Shown piece after piece: positions 1 through 8,650 of a stretch of DNA of 64,000 nucleotides; the first letter of the stretch is position 1, and each line of letters opens with the position of its first letter. The notes beneath the pieces were generated by a model that was not told the origin of the DNA, ran no database searches, and saw nothing but the letters and a program-made list of their open reading frames with translations. Source of the DNA: Acidobacteriota bacterium (GTDB lineage Bacteria; Acidobacteriota; Terriglobia; Versatilivoradales; Versatilivoraceae). The stretch lies in NCBI GenBank assembly GCA_022826755.1, contig JAJDUG010000067.1:1-64000 (forward strand), given 5' to 3'. The position numbers and the translations under genes were made by a program.

Positions 1-33
1 GGCGGCAAGGTCATCGCCAAGCTGCTGGGTTAG
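1..33 (+). CDS. C-terminal end of an unidentified protein (partial)
   Basis: Frame 1 is open from the window edge and ends at a TAG; the last ten residues read GGKVIAKLLG. This is too short to name. The last two bases of the stop codon are also the first two bases of the 244-bp repeat that follows, so the stop seems to be formed by the junction with that element. Confidence 0.5.
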   Translation, partial: GGKVIAKLLG

Positions 34-275
34 CCCGCATTTCTCACCAGGGGGCATGATCATGGCGCAGGATTTTTTTCTCCAGCGCGTGCTCGCGACC
101 GAAGAGCGTAGCGGTTTCTACGGTCGAGGGAGCATGTGCGCGCTGGAGGGAAAAAGACAAGCCAGGGCATGCCCAGCACCGTCTGATTTTCTTGCCACCC
201 CCGAAAGGACCCATAACGTATTGAAAATGCATAGTCTCCAACAATACAGGTGCGTCCTGGTGAGAAATGCGGGTT
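32..275 (+). mobile_element. 244-bp MITE-like element, copy 1
   Basis: The two ends are inverted copies of each other (18 bp perfect: 34-51 and 256-273, CCCGCATTTCTCACCAGG). The same length and sequence recur at 36121-36364 on the other strand, and a diverged copy lies at 17010-17256. Inside, about 86-140 folds into a long hairpin: a 10-bp stem with two G-U pairs (GCGCGTGCTC with GAGCATGTGC), then a 6-bp stem (CGACCG/CGGTCG) and a GTAG/CTAC tip. An ATG frame (MIMAQDF...) runs through it, but the opposite strand is equally open, so coding is doubtful. No transposase is present, so it would be non-autonomous. The bases TTAG lie on both sides of the 18-bp repeats, a possible but weak target duplication. 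Confidence 0.75.
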
Positions 276-296
276 AGCCCACCCTCGTCCGAAACA

Positions 297-437
297 ACAA
301 AAAACGAGTTATCCACGAAGACACACGAAGGACGACGAAGGGCCACGAAGGGGTTGAGGTCAACCGCGACGGGATCGCAAGATGACGAAGGCATGAGAGG
401 TATCCCCAACGGAAAAAGACGAACCACGAATGGACAC
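297..437. repeat. cacgaa-type dispersed repeat, copy 1
   Basis: The stretch is rich in the word cacgaa/acgaag and shares with 18670-18806 an ordered set of blocks: GTTATCCACGAAG, a GGGCCAC(G/C)AAGG block, CGCGACGGGATCGCAAG, and GACGAACCACGAATGGACACG. It lies directly downstream of the MITE copy. No gene is visible in it. The remaining 438-496 only leads to the end of the next gene. Confidence 0.6.
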
Positions 438-496
438 GACCCCCTGTTTCACTCTTGTATGATCCGAGGGTCCGCCGTTGCCTGGTGACTGGAACC

Positions 497-1054
497 TCAT
501 TCCCAAACCCCCTTGGCGTGATGCCACCCATAGCGGCGCAGGCGTCCCACTCCGGGCATAGAGCAGGAGATGGCAGCGGCGTCGCCGGAGGCGTTCTGCA
601 GGTAGATGGTGCCCAACTTGTTGCAATACCCTTCGGGGTTGAAGGTGAACCGGTCCCCGCTGAAGGTGATGGGATCCGCCACCGGACGGGGAGTCGCGGC
701 ACCGGGGGGGCCGCTCAGCCCGGAGGTGTCGAAGTGGACCTGGTTCGGCAGCAAATAGGCTCCCACCAGCGGTTCCGACGGCCCCCGCAGGCCATTGCCG
801 TCCAGGTCCTCGAAGATGCGGTAGGACCGCTCTTCTGCCTGGAACCGCACCACCACCTCCCGGTTCCTGGCAATGGCCCGATATCGTCCCCGGTCCAGGT
901 TGGAATGCATCGTCTGAACCGCCGAATTCAACCGATAGACCTCCCAATAGCGGTTGAAGCCGGGAATCGCAAGCCCCAGCAGGATCACGATCAGGCCCGC
1001 GACCAGCACCATTTCCAAAATACTAAAACCTTTTTTATCAGTAATATGAATCAC
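497..1054 (-). CDS. FimT/GspH-like type IV pilus minor pseudopilin
   Basis: The 185-residue product begins with a short basic leader and a class III signal, KKG^FSILEMVLVAGLIVILLG, with the prepilin peptidase site after Gly9 and Glu at +5. The hydrophobic helix is followed by an RARAIARNREVVV-like stretch typical of GspH/FimT pseudopilins. These are minor pilins that prime pilus or pseudopilus assembly at the inner membrane. It is transcribed away from the pilV/W/X-like genes, and only 63 AT-rich bases lie between the two starts, a likely divergent promoter region. Two cysteines near the C terminus could form a disulfide. The family is clear from the N terminus; the exact pilus role is inferred. 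Confidence 0.8.
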   Translation of the reverse strand: MIHITDKKGFSILEMVLVAGLIVILLGLAIPGFNRYWEVYRLNSAVQTMHSNLDRGRYRAIARNREVVVRFQAEERSYRIFEDLDGNGLRGPSEPLVGAYLLPNQVHFDTSGLSGPPGAATPRPVADPITFSGDRFTFNPEGYCNKLGTIYLQNASGDAAAISCSMPGVGRLRRYGWHHAKGVWE

Positions 1055-1117
1055 ATCCAGTCTTGACGCCAGGCAAATGTTTCCGGAGATGTTGACAACC
1101 CGGACGGTTGCCTTATC

Positions 1118-1696
1118 ATGGGACCTTCAGACGGCAACTCCCGAGACCTCTGCGAACGCGATTCAAGCCCTATGGCACCCAAGACCAGACCGGGCGTCAC
1201 CGGAACGGCTCCCTCGCCGGAGGGAGGGCGGGCGGTCCGGGAGAACGGCTTCACCCTGCTGGAACTGCTGATTGCCTCGACAGTGCTGACCGTGGGCCTG
1301 CTGTCGACAGCCTCCCTGCTGCTATTGGCGCTGTCGAGCCATTTTAACTCCAAACTCGAGGCGGCGGCACTCAGGATGACCCAGTCCACCCTGGAAGAGC
1401 TGAAGTCCTTGCCGCTGAACCATGCCGGCCTGGCCGATTCAACCGAATCGCTGACGCCTGAGCACGAAATCGACTTCTCGGCTCCTTCTTCTCCCTCCCA
1501 TGGCAGGACCACCCTGGTAACGCTACAATCGTTCAGCCCGACTCGAATCGAGTTCGAAACACGCTGGCACGTTCGGACCTCCGACGGTCGCAAAGTGATC
1601 ACCGGCGCTACCCGCAAGACCGGCGGCCACTCCCCCTTCCGCCCGGTCAACATGAGAATCGTAAGGCTCTACACCGCTCCCGCGCCCGGAATTTAG
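1118..1696 (+). CDS. PilV-like minor pilin
   Basis: This is a prepilin-like protein with the cleavage motif ENG^FTLLELLIASTVL and one hydrophobic helix. The first ATG gives a 44-residue leader, long for a pilin. A second ATG at 1172 gives 26 residues and may be the true start; no good ribosome site decides between them. The mature part is soluble and poorly conserved, as in PilV/GspI-type minor pilins. It is first in a cluster of three genes (PilV-, PilW- and PilX-like) in the usual order for minor pilin operons. Its product would need the prepilin peptidase encoded at 3657-4493. Confidence 0.75.
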   Translation: MGPSDGNSRDLCERDSSPMAPKTRPGVTGTAPSPEGGRAVRENGFTLLELLIASTVLTVGLLSTASLLLLALSSHFNSKLEAAALRMTQSTLEELKSLPLNHAGLADSTESLTPEHEIDFSAPSSPSHGRTTLVTLQSFSPTRIEFETRWHVRTSDGRKVITGATRKTGGHSPFRPVNMRIVRLYTAPAPGI

Positions 1697-1706
1697 CCGG
1701 CAACCC

Positions 1707-2345
1707 ATGACCCGGAAACCAGCCAAGGCTCGGGGATTTTCCCTGCTCGAGTTGATCATCGTCCTGGGACTGGTCAGCGCCATCCTGGGAGCGGTCCTCT
1801 CGGCTCTATTGGAGGGGGACCGGGCTTCCGTGCTCGGACGACAGGAGTCCGAGATGAGCCGGCAACTCCGAGACATCCTGACGCTCATGGTAAGGGAGTT
1901 GCGCCGGGCCGGCTTTCCCCCTCTCAACGCCTACGACGGGCACTATCTGCGATCTTCCGGCAGGTTGAACCTGGTATCCGGGGGGATCCTGGCCGAGAGC
2001 CATTCCGGCAAGCTGGTGTTCACCGGAGACATCAACGCCGACAACCGAGTGGATTACGTTGAGTACGCGGTGTCGGGCGCGGCTCCCCCGTTGACACTGA
2101 CTCGCCGGGCAGGCCCCATGGATGATGCCGGGACCCGGCCCGGCGGTCCTGCCCAAGCGCTCTCCCGCCTGGTCGAGAACTGCCGCTTCTCTTATTTCGA
2201 CCCTTCGGGGGAGGTCACCTCAAGGGCGGCCGAGGCGGCCAGCGTCCGCATCGACCTCACCCTTCGCAGTCAGGCTCCCGATTTATCCTCCGGCCACCAT
2301 CGGACCCTGAGCCGTTCGGTTCGCGTAAAGCCAGACAACCCATGA
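1707..2345 (+). CDS. PilW-like minor pilin
   Basis: The 212-residue product has a short basic leader and the prepilin motif ARG^FSLLELIIVLGLVSAILG. The following MSRQLRDILTLMVRELRRAGF segment is characteristic of PilW/GspJ proteins. The gene starts 11 bases after the PilV-like gene, and its stop overlaps the next start by four bases (ATGA), so the three are co-transcribed and probably translationally coupled. It is predicted to be a component of the pilus-initiating minor pilin complex in the inner membrane. Confidence 0.8.
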   Translation: MTRKPAKARGFSLLELIIVLGLVSAILGAVLSALLEGDRASVLGRQESEMSRQLRDILTLMVRELRRAGFPPLNAYDGHYLRSSGRLNLVSGGILAESHSGKLVFTGDINADNRVDYVEYAVSGAAPPLTLTRRAGPMDDAGTRPGGPAQALSRLVENCRFSYFDPSGEVTSRAAEAASVRIDLTLRSQAPDLSSGHHRTLSRSVRVKPDNP

Positions 2346-3649
2346 CCCGGTTGATTGACCCAAGAGCGTTACGCGCGGGCAGTTCTGCCCCTCGGGAGGG
2401 CGGCATGGCGCTGGTGGCGGCACTGATGGCCCTTTCCATCCTGACTCTTGTGGGGTTGACCGCAACCTTCGTCACCACCACTGAAACCTTGATCAACCAC
2501 AATCTTGGCTCGCGACTCGTCAACCGTTATCTCGCCGAGTCGGCGGTCGAGGAAGCCCGCTCCAAGCTCCCGGCAATCCTGCCGGTGGCCGATCACGAAG
2601 CCGTCTATCTCCGCAGCGACGCCACCATCGACCCCACCACGGGAAACAGGGACACCAACCCCTTCTTTGACCCGGCCTACGGAAGGCACGGAATGACGTC
2701 GGCCCGATTCATCGATTCCGACCTGGCGGAGGTGGAATTCGCCTGGGTCCGGATCTCTCGGAAGACCGAAGAGCGCGCAGGCTATGAACTCGACGGCGAT
2801 TCAACCAACAATGGCGAGGTTGTCGGCTACGGCTATGACAGCAGCGCTCCGGCGTTGAAGGCCTTTCAGTTCGTGGGGCCGAGGGCCGGTCACTACGGTT
2901 CGCCGGTCTACCTGTTGACGGGGATGGCTACCGCTCCCTCCGGTTCCAGGCAGATGGTTCGCACCGAGGTGGCTCGGCCTCCGATGCCTCCCATTTCGGC
3001 CGCGGTCTACAACAAGACCGCGGTGCGGCTGCTGGATGAGGTCAAGATTATCGGTAATGACGGGAACGGCGGGAGCGATCTGGCCGGAATCGAGACTCCG
3101 GGCGAAGTCTCCGGGAACACCGGCTGGGTCCGGGGAACACCCGCCATCGTCTCATCCTCGTCTTCCAGCCACAACATCGCCGCCCTGACGGCGATGTTCG
3201 CGCCTCCGCTGTCGATCCCCGTTCAACGGGTGGACTCGGCGGTCACCCTTTCCTCGGGCGTTTACTCGGGGAGCAACCTGCGGCTCGGCCGGCCCGGAAC
3301 GGACCGCCGGGTGCCGGCATTCGCGGACGGCGACCTGGTAGTCTCGGGAAATTCCCAAGGACAGGGATTCCTGGTGGTCAACGGTGACTTGACGGTGTCG
3401 GGTTCCTTTGGCTACGAGGGAGTCATCATTGTCAACGGCCGGTTGAGGTTCCAGGGATATTCGGTGGGTCCGGGAACCGGGATAAGCATTCGGGGAGCCA
3501 TCATTTCCCATCCGGCGAAGGGGACGGCTCCCTCGGTAATCGAAGGGGAAAGCACTCGAATCCGCTATTTCTCCCGGATCGTGGCAACTCAGCACCAGGC
3601 CCTCCGGCATGCCCGGCTTTCTTATCGAGCACTCACGGGTCTCAAATGA
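2342..3649 (+). CDS. PilX-like minor pilin / pilus assembly protein
   Basis: The 435-residue product has a hydrophobic N-terminal segment with the PilX-like sequence EGGMALVAALMALSILTLVG, in which Met rather than Phe follows the cleavage glycine, then NRYLAESAVEEARSKL typical of PilX/GspK. The C-terminal third is rich in glycine and short beta-strand repeats (VVNGDLTVSG, IIVNGRLRFQG), as seen in large surface-exposed pilus proteins. It is last in the minor pilin operon and ends eight bases from the convergent prepilin peptidase gene. PilX-like length is usually under 200 residues, so the long C-terminal domain is unusual and may have an adhesive or tip role (inference). Confidence 0.75.
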   Translation: MTRLIDPRALRAGSSAPREGGMALVAALMALSILTLVGLTATFVTTTETLINHNLGSRLVNRYLAESAVEEARSKLPAILPVADHEAVYLRSDATIDPTTGNRDTNPFFDPAYGRHGMTSARFIDSDLAEVEFAWVRISRKTEERAGYELDGDSTNNGEVVGYGYDSSAPALKAFQFVGPRAGHYGSPVYLLTGMATAPSGSRQMVRTEVARPPMPPISAAVYNKTAVRLLDEVKIIGNDGNGGSDLAGIETPGEVSGNTGWVRGTPAIVSSSSSSHNIAALTAMFAPPLSIPVQRVDSAVTLSSGVYSGSNLRLGRPGTDRRVPAFADGDLVVSGNSQGQGFLVVNGDLTVSGSFGYEGVIIVNGRLRFQGYSVGPGTGISIRGAIISHPAKGTAPSVIEGESTRIRYFSRIVATQHQALRHARLSYRALTGLK

Positions 3650-3656
3650 GCCTGGG

Positions 3657-4493
3657 TCAAAGCCTGCCGGTGATCCCGAGATACCAGGAAAGCAGTTGCT
3701 CTCCCCAAAGGGCCGCGCCGATGGCTGCGACTCCGAGGAAGGATCCGAAGGGAAGCGGGTAGCGGTAGTCCTTGCCGGTCGTCTTGATGTAGGCCAAACC
3801 GATCAGAGCCCCCAGCACGGAACCCAGCATGATGGTCAGCAGGCCCAGCTTGACCCCAAGGAAGGCCCCCACCATGCCCATCAGCTTCGGGTCGCCGCCT
3901 CCCAATCCCTCCACTCCCTTCAGCTTGAAGTAGACGGCTCCAACGAGCCAGAGAAATCCGCCGCAGACCACCGCCCCCAACAGGGAGCTCGCCAGCCAAC
4001 CCCAGCGACCAGCGGAATCCGGCAGTCCCGCCAACTGTACGAGAGCGGTTCCGACATCGTCCTCGATCCCTACCAACAGGCTGAGGACAATTCCGAGTGC
4101 GATCCCGGGCAGAGTGATGACGTCCGGCAGAAGGCGATGGTTCAGGTCTACGAAAACCAGCACGATCAATGCCGAAAAAAAGACCACCAGTACGGCCGTT
4201 TTCCACTGGAGCCCGTAACTGGCAAAGGTGCCCCAGAAAATGACTGTCGTCATTGCCTCGACCACCGGATACTGCCAGGAGATGGTTTTTTTGCAGAACC
4301 GGCACTTGCCGCGCAGCAGCAGGAAGCTGATCAGAGGGATGTTGTCATAAGGCTTCAGGGCTTGGCCGCAGTGTGTGCAATAAGACCTGGGCGATACGAT
4401 GGATCGCCGGCGAGGGATTCGGACAATACAAACGTTCAGAAAGCTGCCGATCTTCAAACCCAGGGAGATGAAAACCCATTCCATTAATGACAT
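3657..4493 (-). CDS. pilD: Prepilin peptidase / N-methyltransferase (A24 family)
   Basis: The 278-residue membrane protein has the N-terminal cytoplasmic zinc-binding part with two CxxC pairs (Cys39/42 and Cys64/67). It has both catalytic aspartate signatures of the A24 aspartic peptidases: the first around Asp116-Asp124 (VDLNHRLLPD) and the second in GLGGGDPKLMG. It cleaves the leader of type IV prepilins and methylates the new N terminus in the inner membrane. Several hydrophobic helices follow. It lies tail to tail with the minor pilin operon, which supplies its likely substrates. Confidence 0.93.
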   Translation of the reverse strand: MSLMEWVFISLGLKIGSFLNVCIVRIPRRRSIVSPRSYCTHCGQALKPYDNIPLISFLLLRGKCRFCKKTISWQYPVVEAMTTVIFWGTFASYGLQWKTAVLVVFFSALIVLVFVDLNHRLLPDVITLPGIALGIVLSLLVGIEDDVGTALVQLAGLPDSAGRWGWLASSLLGAVVCGGFLWLVGAVYFKLKGVEGLGGGDPKLMGMVGAFLGVKLGLLTIMLGSVLGALIGLAYIKTTGKDYRYPLPFGSFLGVAAIGAALWGEQLLSWYLGITGRL

Positions 4494-4510
4494 AGCAGGT
4501 TTATAGGGAC

Positions 4511-5602
4511 CTAACGCTTGAGTATATCGGAGTAAATCCTGCGGGTTTTCGCCACCATCCGCTCCACGGAAAAAGCCACCCGGACCCTGGCGGCCGCCCG
4601 CTCCGCCTGCCGGCGGGTCAGGTCGGGATTGCTTCTGGCCCGCAACACGGACCGCGCCAAAGCTTCCGGACTACCCGGTGAGAAGAGGAAACCGGTCTCT
4701 CCATCGATCACCGCTTCGGGAATTCCGCCGGTGCGGCTGGCGCATAGGGGAACCTGGCGGGACATGGCCTGAAGGAGGACCGAACCCAGACCCTCGGCCA
4801 GAGAAGGATGCACCAACAGATCGAATCCCGGCAGGATGCCATCCAGGTCGGACAAAAATCCCGTCAGGACGGCCCGACCCTGGAGGCCCAGCTCCCGGAT
4901 CGACAGTTCCAGCTTCTCTCGGAGCGGTCCCTCTCCCACAACGGCAAGCCGGGAGTCGGGATGGGTCCTCAGGATCTCGGAAAACCCCCGGATCAGCAAC
5001 GCATGACCTTTTTCCGGGGCGAGGTGACCGACGCATCCGATCAGAAACTCGCCGTCGGCCACGCCCAGGCGCCTCCGTGCGCTCGACCGGTGCTCCGGAA
5101 GCGGCGCCGCCTCGGTATCGACTCCATCGTAGACCACTTCTACCTGGCCCGCTTCCAGACCCTCCTTGATGAGCAGATCGCGGACGTAGCGGGACACGGC
5201 GACAACCCGGCTGGTCTGCCTGGCATATTTGAACTTCCACCAGGGGTTGCCGCGGATACTGAAGGCGACTCTGCGGGCAGCCACGACTCCGCCGCCCCAG
5301 CCGAGGGTCTTCAGCAACACGGCCAGACCCAGCGACCGTGAATCGTGAGCGTGAACGAGGTGAGGCCGGAAACTTCCAACCAGCCTGGCCATGCCCGCCA
5401 GCGAGATGAGGTCCCACTCGGAGGACAGGGAAAACGGACGAACCGGCACCTCCAGTTCGGCGGCACGGGTTGCCAAAGGACTCCCCTTGCGTGCGGCCAA
5501 AAATTGCTGAATCCCCTGTTCTTTCAGCCCTCCGATCAGATAGTGCAATTGCTGCTGACCACCCCGCCAGGCAGGTCCGGAATCCAGGTGAAGGATCCTC
5601 AT
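4511..5602 (-). CDS. Glycosyltransferase, GT4 family
   Basis: The 363-residue product starts MRILHLDSGPAWRGGQQQL, the N-terminal GT-B fold signature with the glycine-rich loop. It carries the C-terminal donor-site signature SLAEGLGSVLLQAMSRQVP with the E-x7-E spacing of retaining GT4 enzymes, then GGIPEAVIDGETGFLF. It would transfer a nucleotide-sugar residue to a surface lipid or polysaccharide on the inner face of the membrane. The neighbouring minus-strand gene is a second glycosyltransferase, which suggests a small lipopolysaccharide or exopolysaccharide cluster. Donor and acceptor cannot be told. Confidence 0.88.
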   Translation of the reverse strand: MRILHLDSGPAWRGGQQQLHYLIGGLKEQGIQQFLAARKGSPLATRAAELEVPVRPFSLSSEWDLISLAGMARLVGSFRPHLVHAHDSRSLGLAVLLKTLGWGGGVVAARRVAFSIRGNPWWKFKYARQTSRVVAVSRYVRDLLIKEGLEAGQVEVVYDGVDTEAAPLPEHRSSARRRLGVADGEFLIGCVGHLAPEKGHALLIRGFSEILRTHPDSRLAVVGEGPLREKLELSIRELGLQGRAVLTGFLSDLDGILPGFDLLVHPSLAEGLGSVLLQAMSRQVPLCASRTGGIPEAVIDGETGFLFSPGSPEALARSVLRARSNPDLTRRQAERAAARVRVAFSVERMVAKTRRIYSDILKR

Positions 5603-5661
5603 GGTAAATGGACCGGTCCCTTCATTCGCCCTGAAGCCCGGGAACTGTAGTCCACGCCTGT

Positions 5662-6480
5662 TCAGTCCCGATAGCTTTCACGGGAGGCTGCCCCGGTCGT
5701 CCGCGGGTCCTCCCCGGCCACCCGGCCGGGCGGTTGGGACCGTTGCAGATCCCAGAGTTTGGAGTACTTGAGGAAATTGTAGTAGGCGGCAAAGGCTGAA
5801 ATCAAAAAGCCCTGCATCCCGTCCATGAAGCCGGCCTTGAAGCAATAACTGCCTAAAAAGGCCACAACCGGCGAACCCAGGATCTTGAGGGGACCGCTCC
5901 GGATCCCTCTGGCTTGCAGATCCCGGGCCGCCAGGCTGGTGTACCTCCCGACCCGGCGGGCATGGTCGGAAACAGAGTCGCAGGTGTAGTGGAGAAGATC
6001 GCCCTCCAGGCGACCAATGGGGCCCTCGCAGACAAGATGCTCGTGGACGAAGTCGCCGACCCAATGCCCCTGGCTGCGCCGGTACAAACGCGGCTTGCGA
6101 TCAGGATACCAGCCGCAATGGCGAATCCAGCGGCCAAGATAGAAGGCTCTCCGTGGAAACTCATAGGCGTTGGCCGGCGCCGGGTGGGCTTTCACCTCCA
6201 GCAACCGCTCTCTCAGAGGCGGGCTGAGACACTCGTCAGCGTCCAGGCTGAGGATCCATTCGTGGGAAGCCTGCGCGGCCGCAAAGTTCTTCTGGTCGGA
6301 ATAGTTGGTCCAGTCGCGCTTATAGACTCGGGCGCCCCATCGAGCAGCAACCGCGCAGGTCCCGTCCCGGCTGCCGGCATCCACCACGATCAATTCGTCG
6401 GCCAGTCCGCGAACCGATTTCAGGCAGCGGTCAAGATGCTTTTCCTCGTTGAACGTAATGACAGTGGCCGAGATCCGCAA
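5662..6480 (-). CDS. Glycosyltransferase, GT2 family (WaaE/KdtX-like)
   Basis: The 272-residue GT-A type enzyme reads ISATVITFNEEKHLDRCLKS at the N terminus. It has the metal-binding SLDADE motif (DxD-like) and the later features WIRHCGWYPDRKPRLYRR and FVHEHL that typify the WaaE/KdtX group of lipopolysaccharide core glucosyltransferases. A hydrophobic C-terminal region could attach it to the membrane. It lies 59 bases upstream of the GT4 gene on the same strand, so the two are likely co-transcribed. The precise sugar is unknown. Confidence 0.85.
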   Translation of the reverse strand: MRISATVITFNEEKHLDRCLKSVRGLADELIVVDAGSRDGTCAVAARWGARVYKRDWTNYSDQKNFAAAQASHEWILSLDADECLSPPLRERLLEVKAHPAPANAYEFPRRAFYLGRWIRHCGWYPDRKPRLYRRSQGHWVGDFVHEHLVCEGPIGRLEGDLLHYTCDSVSDHARRVGRYTSLAARDLQARGIRSGPLKILGSPVVAFLGSYCFKAGFMDGMQGFLISAFAAYYNFLKYSKLWDLQRSQPPGRVAGEDPRTTGAASRESYRD

Positions 6481-6483
6481 GGC

Positions 6484-6663
6484 AGTGGATAGTGATCAGT
6501 GATTAGTGGCTAGTTCTTGGTGGTTAGGACGGATCATTCGAGAGTGAAACATCGAACCTTCATGGACCATCGGGAACAAGGAGCCTGTTCCGCTGACAAC
6601 TCTTCGCACTTCAAACTTCTCACTTCTCACTTTAAACTTCCTACTTCAAACTTCTCACTTCAC
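6484..6663. repeat. Low-complexity intergenic repeats
   Basis: Two simple arrays lie between convergent-side gene ends. At 6486-6515 a motif like AGTGATTAGTGGCTAGT is repeated imperfectly. At 6604-6663 the words ACTTCAAACTTCTCACTT and variants repeat about four times. No coding potential was seen. Such arrays may stem from slipped replication. Confidence 0.5.
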
Positions 6664-6669
6664 TGTCTT

Positions 6670-8430
6670 TCAGCTCCCCGGGGTTTCCTCTCCCACGCTC
6701 TCTTGTGCCACCTTTCCGGCAATCGCATCTCCAATCCTGATGTTCTGCAGTTGCAGCGTCTTGCCCATGGCGCGGTCCAGGTCCCGCTTGGCCTTGGTAA
6801 AGCTCACCTGGGCGTTGACTTCGTTGGTCTGAGCTTCGGCCAGACGTACCTGTTCCTCCAACACGAATCGGATCTGGGAGGTGCCGAGCTGGAATTTCTT
6901 CTGCTCCGCCTCGAGGTTCCGCTCCGCCAGTTCACGGGCCTTTTGGGTGGCTTCAATGCGGGCGCGGTTCATTTCCAGCTGGGTGTGGGCATTGCGCACC
7001 TCCAGGGCAATCTGCTGCTCCAGGGCGCGAAGCCGTTTTTCCGATTGCCGCCGGGCTACGCTGGCTCGTGCATAGTCCGCGCGCCGGGAGCGATTGCTCA
7101 GGGGGATCTCAACCGAAATCGAAGCTCCATAGGTGGGAAAATCCGAACCCAGCAGCCGGTTGAAGGCATCTCCCAGCCCTGTGGTGCCGGCAACCACCGG
7201 CGTTCCACCAAAAAACGGCAACCCACCCAGTCCTCCCCCCTCGAACACTCTGCTGACGCCTTCCAGTGCCGCCGTTCCATAGCTGACGTTGAAGCGAACA
7301 TCGGGCAGGAGCTGGTTGCGAAAATAACTGAGGTCTATGCCCGCGTTGTCGATCCGCTTCCTCTGCTGCTTGATTTCCGGCCGCTGCTCAATGGCGTAAC
7401 TCACCGCCTGCACCAGGTCGAAGTCCCTGAAATCGTCCATGGTGGCCAGGGAATCCAAAGGCACGATCCTCACCGCCACCCTGCCGGGATCCCCCAGGGA
7501 GGAGATCAGCTTCTTCATCTGATCCTCCATTTGCGCCAGCGAGAACTCGGCCCGAATCAACAACTCCCTGCGGTTGGCGATCTCGGCCTCCGACTGAACC
7601 ACGTCGATCGGAGCCAAGGTTCCGATCTCGGCCATCCGCTTGTTATCTTCGTTGGTCTTGACAGCCAGGTCCAGGGACTGTCTCCTGACCTCCACATCCT
7701 TGCCGGCAAAGACCAGATCCCAGTACAGGTTCTGGACCTGATTGACCAGTAGCACGACTTGCTGCTCGAAGAGATGCTGACTGATGTCCTTGTTGTTACG
7801 GGCGATTCTGATCAGGCGGGTGTTGGGCAGGAGACCGAAATTCCTGAGCAGCGGCTGGCTGACGGATGCGGTCAGCGAGGCCCGCCAGTAGGGATTCAGA
7901 AAGTTTCTCAGGTTGTTGTCGGAGACGCGGTTGCTGGTGTAGTCCACTCCGAAAAGCGTCCCGGTCTCGAAGAGCTTGCTCACTCCCACGTTGACGTTAT
8001 GGGACAAGCTGGTCTGGGTCTCGGTTCCGGTCAGAAAGGTGGTGGTCAGCGGCCGCGTATCTCTGCTCGCACCCAGCGTCATCGAAAGGGTCGGATCGAA
8101 GAGCCGATAGGCCATGTCGATCTCGTACTCGGACAAGCGGGGGTCGAAACGCTCCACCACAACGTCCAGATTGCTCTCGAGAACCATCTGAACGGCGTCG
8201 GCTTCGGTCAATCCCACCTGGTCGCGCTGCATCAGGCCGCTCAAGAAGTCCGAGGCTTCCCCTTGGCGTTCCGGGATGGGGGGACGAACGATATTGTCCT
8301 TGAACCAGTCGGGAAGCGGAAACACCGCCTGGCCCCGCATCTCGGTCGGGACAGTCAGAATGCTCAACCCGAGACACAAGGGCATCAGTCCCCTGGACAA
8401 GGTGTGAATGAGGTGTAGAGTTCGACGCAT
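6670..8430 (-). CDS. TolC-family outer membrane efflux protein
   Basis: From the ATG at 8430, chosen for the GGAG-type ribosome site just upstream, the product is about 586 residues with a cleavable signal peptide (hydrophobic MPLCLGLSILTV, then MRGQA). Two long helical repeats, each with alternating hydrophobic and charged residues (for example RALEQQIALEVRNAHTQLEM and NLEAEQKKFQLGTSQIRFVL), are typical of TolC channels. These trimers span the outer membrane and connect to an inner-membrane pump. No RND or ABC partner or membrane-fusion protein is adjacent, so its partner is encoded elsewhere. An in-frame ATG 13 codons upstream is less likely. Confidence 0.9.
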   Translation of the reverse strand: MRRTLHLIHTLSRGLMPLCLGLSILTVPTEMRGQAVFPLPDWFKDNIVRPPIPERQGEASDFLSGLMQRDQVGLTEADAVQMVLESNLDVVVERFDPRLSEYEIDMAYRLFDPTLSMTLGASRDTRPLTTTFLTGTETQTSLSHNVNVGVSKLFETGTLFGVDYTSNRVSDNNLRNFLNPYWRASLTASVSQPLLRNFGLLPNTRLIRIARNNKDISQHLFEQQVVLLVNQVQNLYWDLVFAGKDVEVRRQSLDLAVKTNEDNKRMAEIGTLAPIDVVQSEAEIANRRELLIRAEFSLAQMEDQMKKLISSLGDPGRVAVRIVPLDSLATMDDFRDFDLVQAVSYAIEQRPEIKQQRKRIDNAGIDLSYFRNQLLPDVRFNVSYGTAALEGVSRVFEGGGLGGLPFFGGTPVVAGTTGLGDAFNRLLGSDFPTYGASISVEIPLSNRSRRADYARASVARRQSEKRLRALEQQIALEVRNAHTQLEMNRARIEATQKARELAERNLEAEQKKFQLGTSQIRFVLEEQVRLAEAQTNEVNAQVSFTKAKRDLDRAMGKTLQLQNIRIGDAIAGKVAQESVGEETPGS

Positions 8431-8650
8431 TGACGGCTCCTTCTCTGAGTGGTCACCCATAAGTACCAATGATATGCAGCACGGTAATGAAAAACGTGTT
8501 CCCTACCGCCTTGGTTTCAACAATTCCAAACCCGGTAGGTCCACCCGCAGCCGGTCCCATGCCCCTGGCCGGCTGCCCGCTGTCGGCCTCAATTGATTTC
8601 GCAAATGGCCGATGCTACCATCCGTGCTTTCAGACTCGGCAAGCCCGCCC

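Noticed and set aside
56-277. 73-codon frame MIMAQDF... inside MITE copy 1 as a possible peptide gene
   Set aside because: Both strands of the element stay open in all copies and the sequence is explained by palindromic structure; nothing shows translation.
26-281. Six-base target duplication around MITE copy 1
   Set aside because: With the 244-bp boundaries the flanks are TGGGTT and AGCCCA, which do not match; only a four-base TTAG outside the 18-bp ends does.
6604-6663. CRISPR-like array
   Set aside because: The repeats are contiguous, about 17 bases long and without spacers; this is simple tandem sequence.
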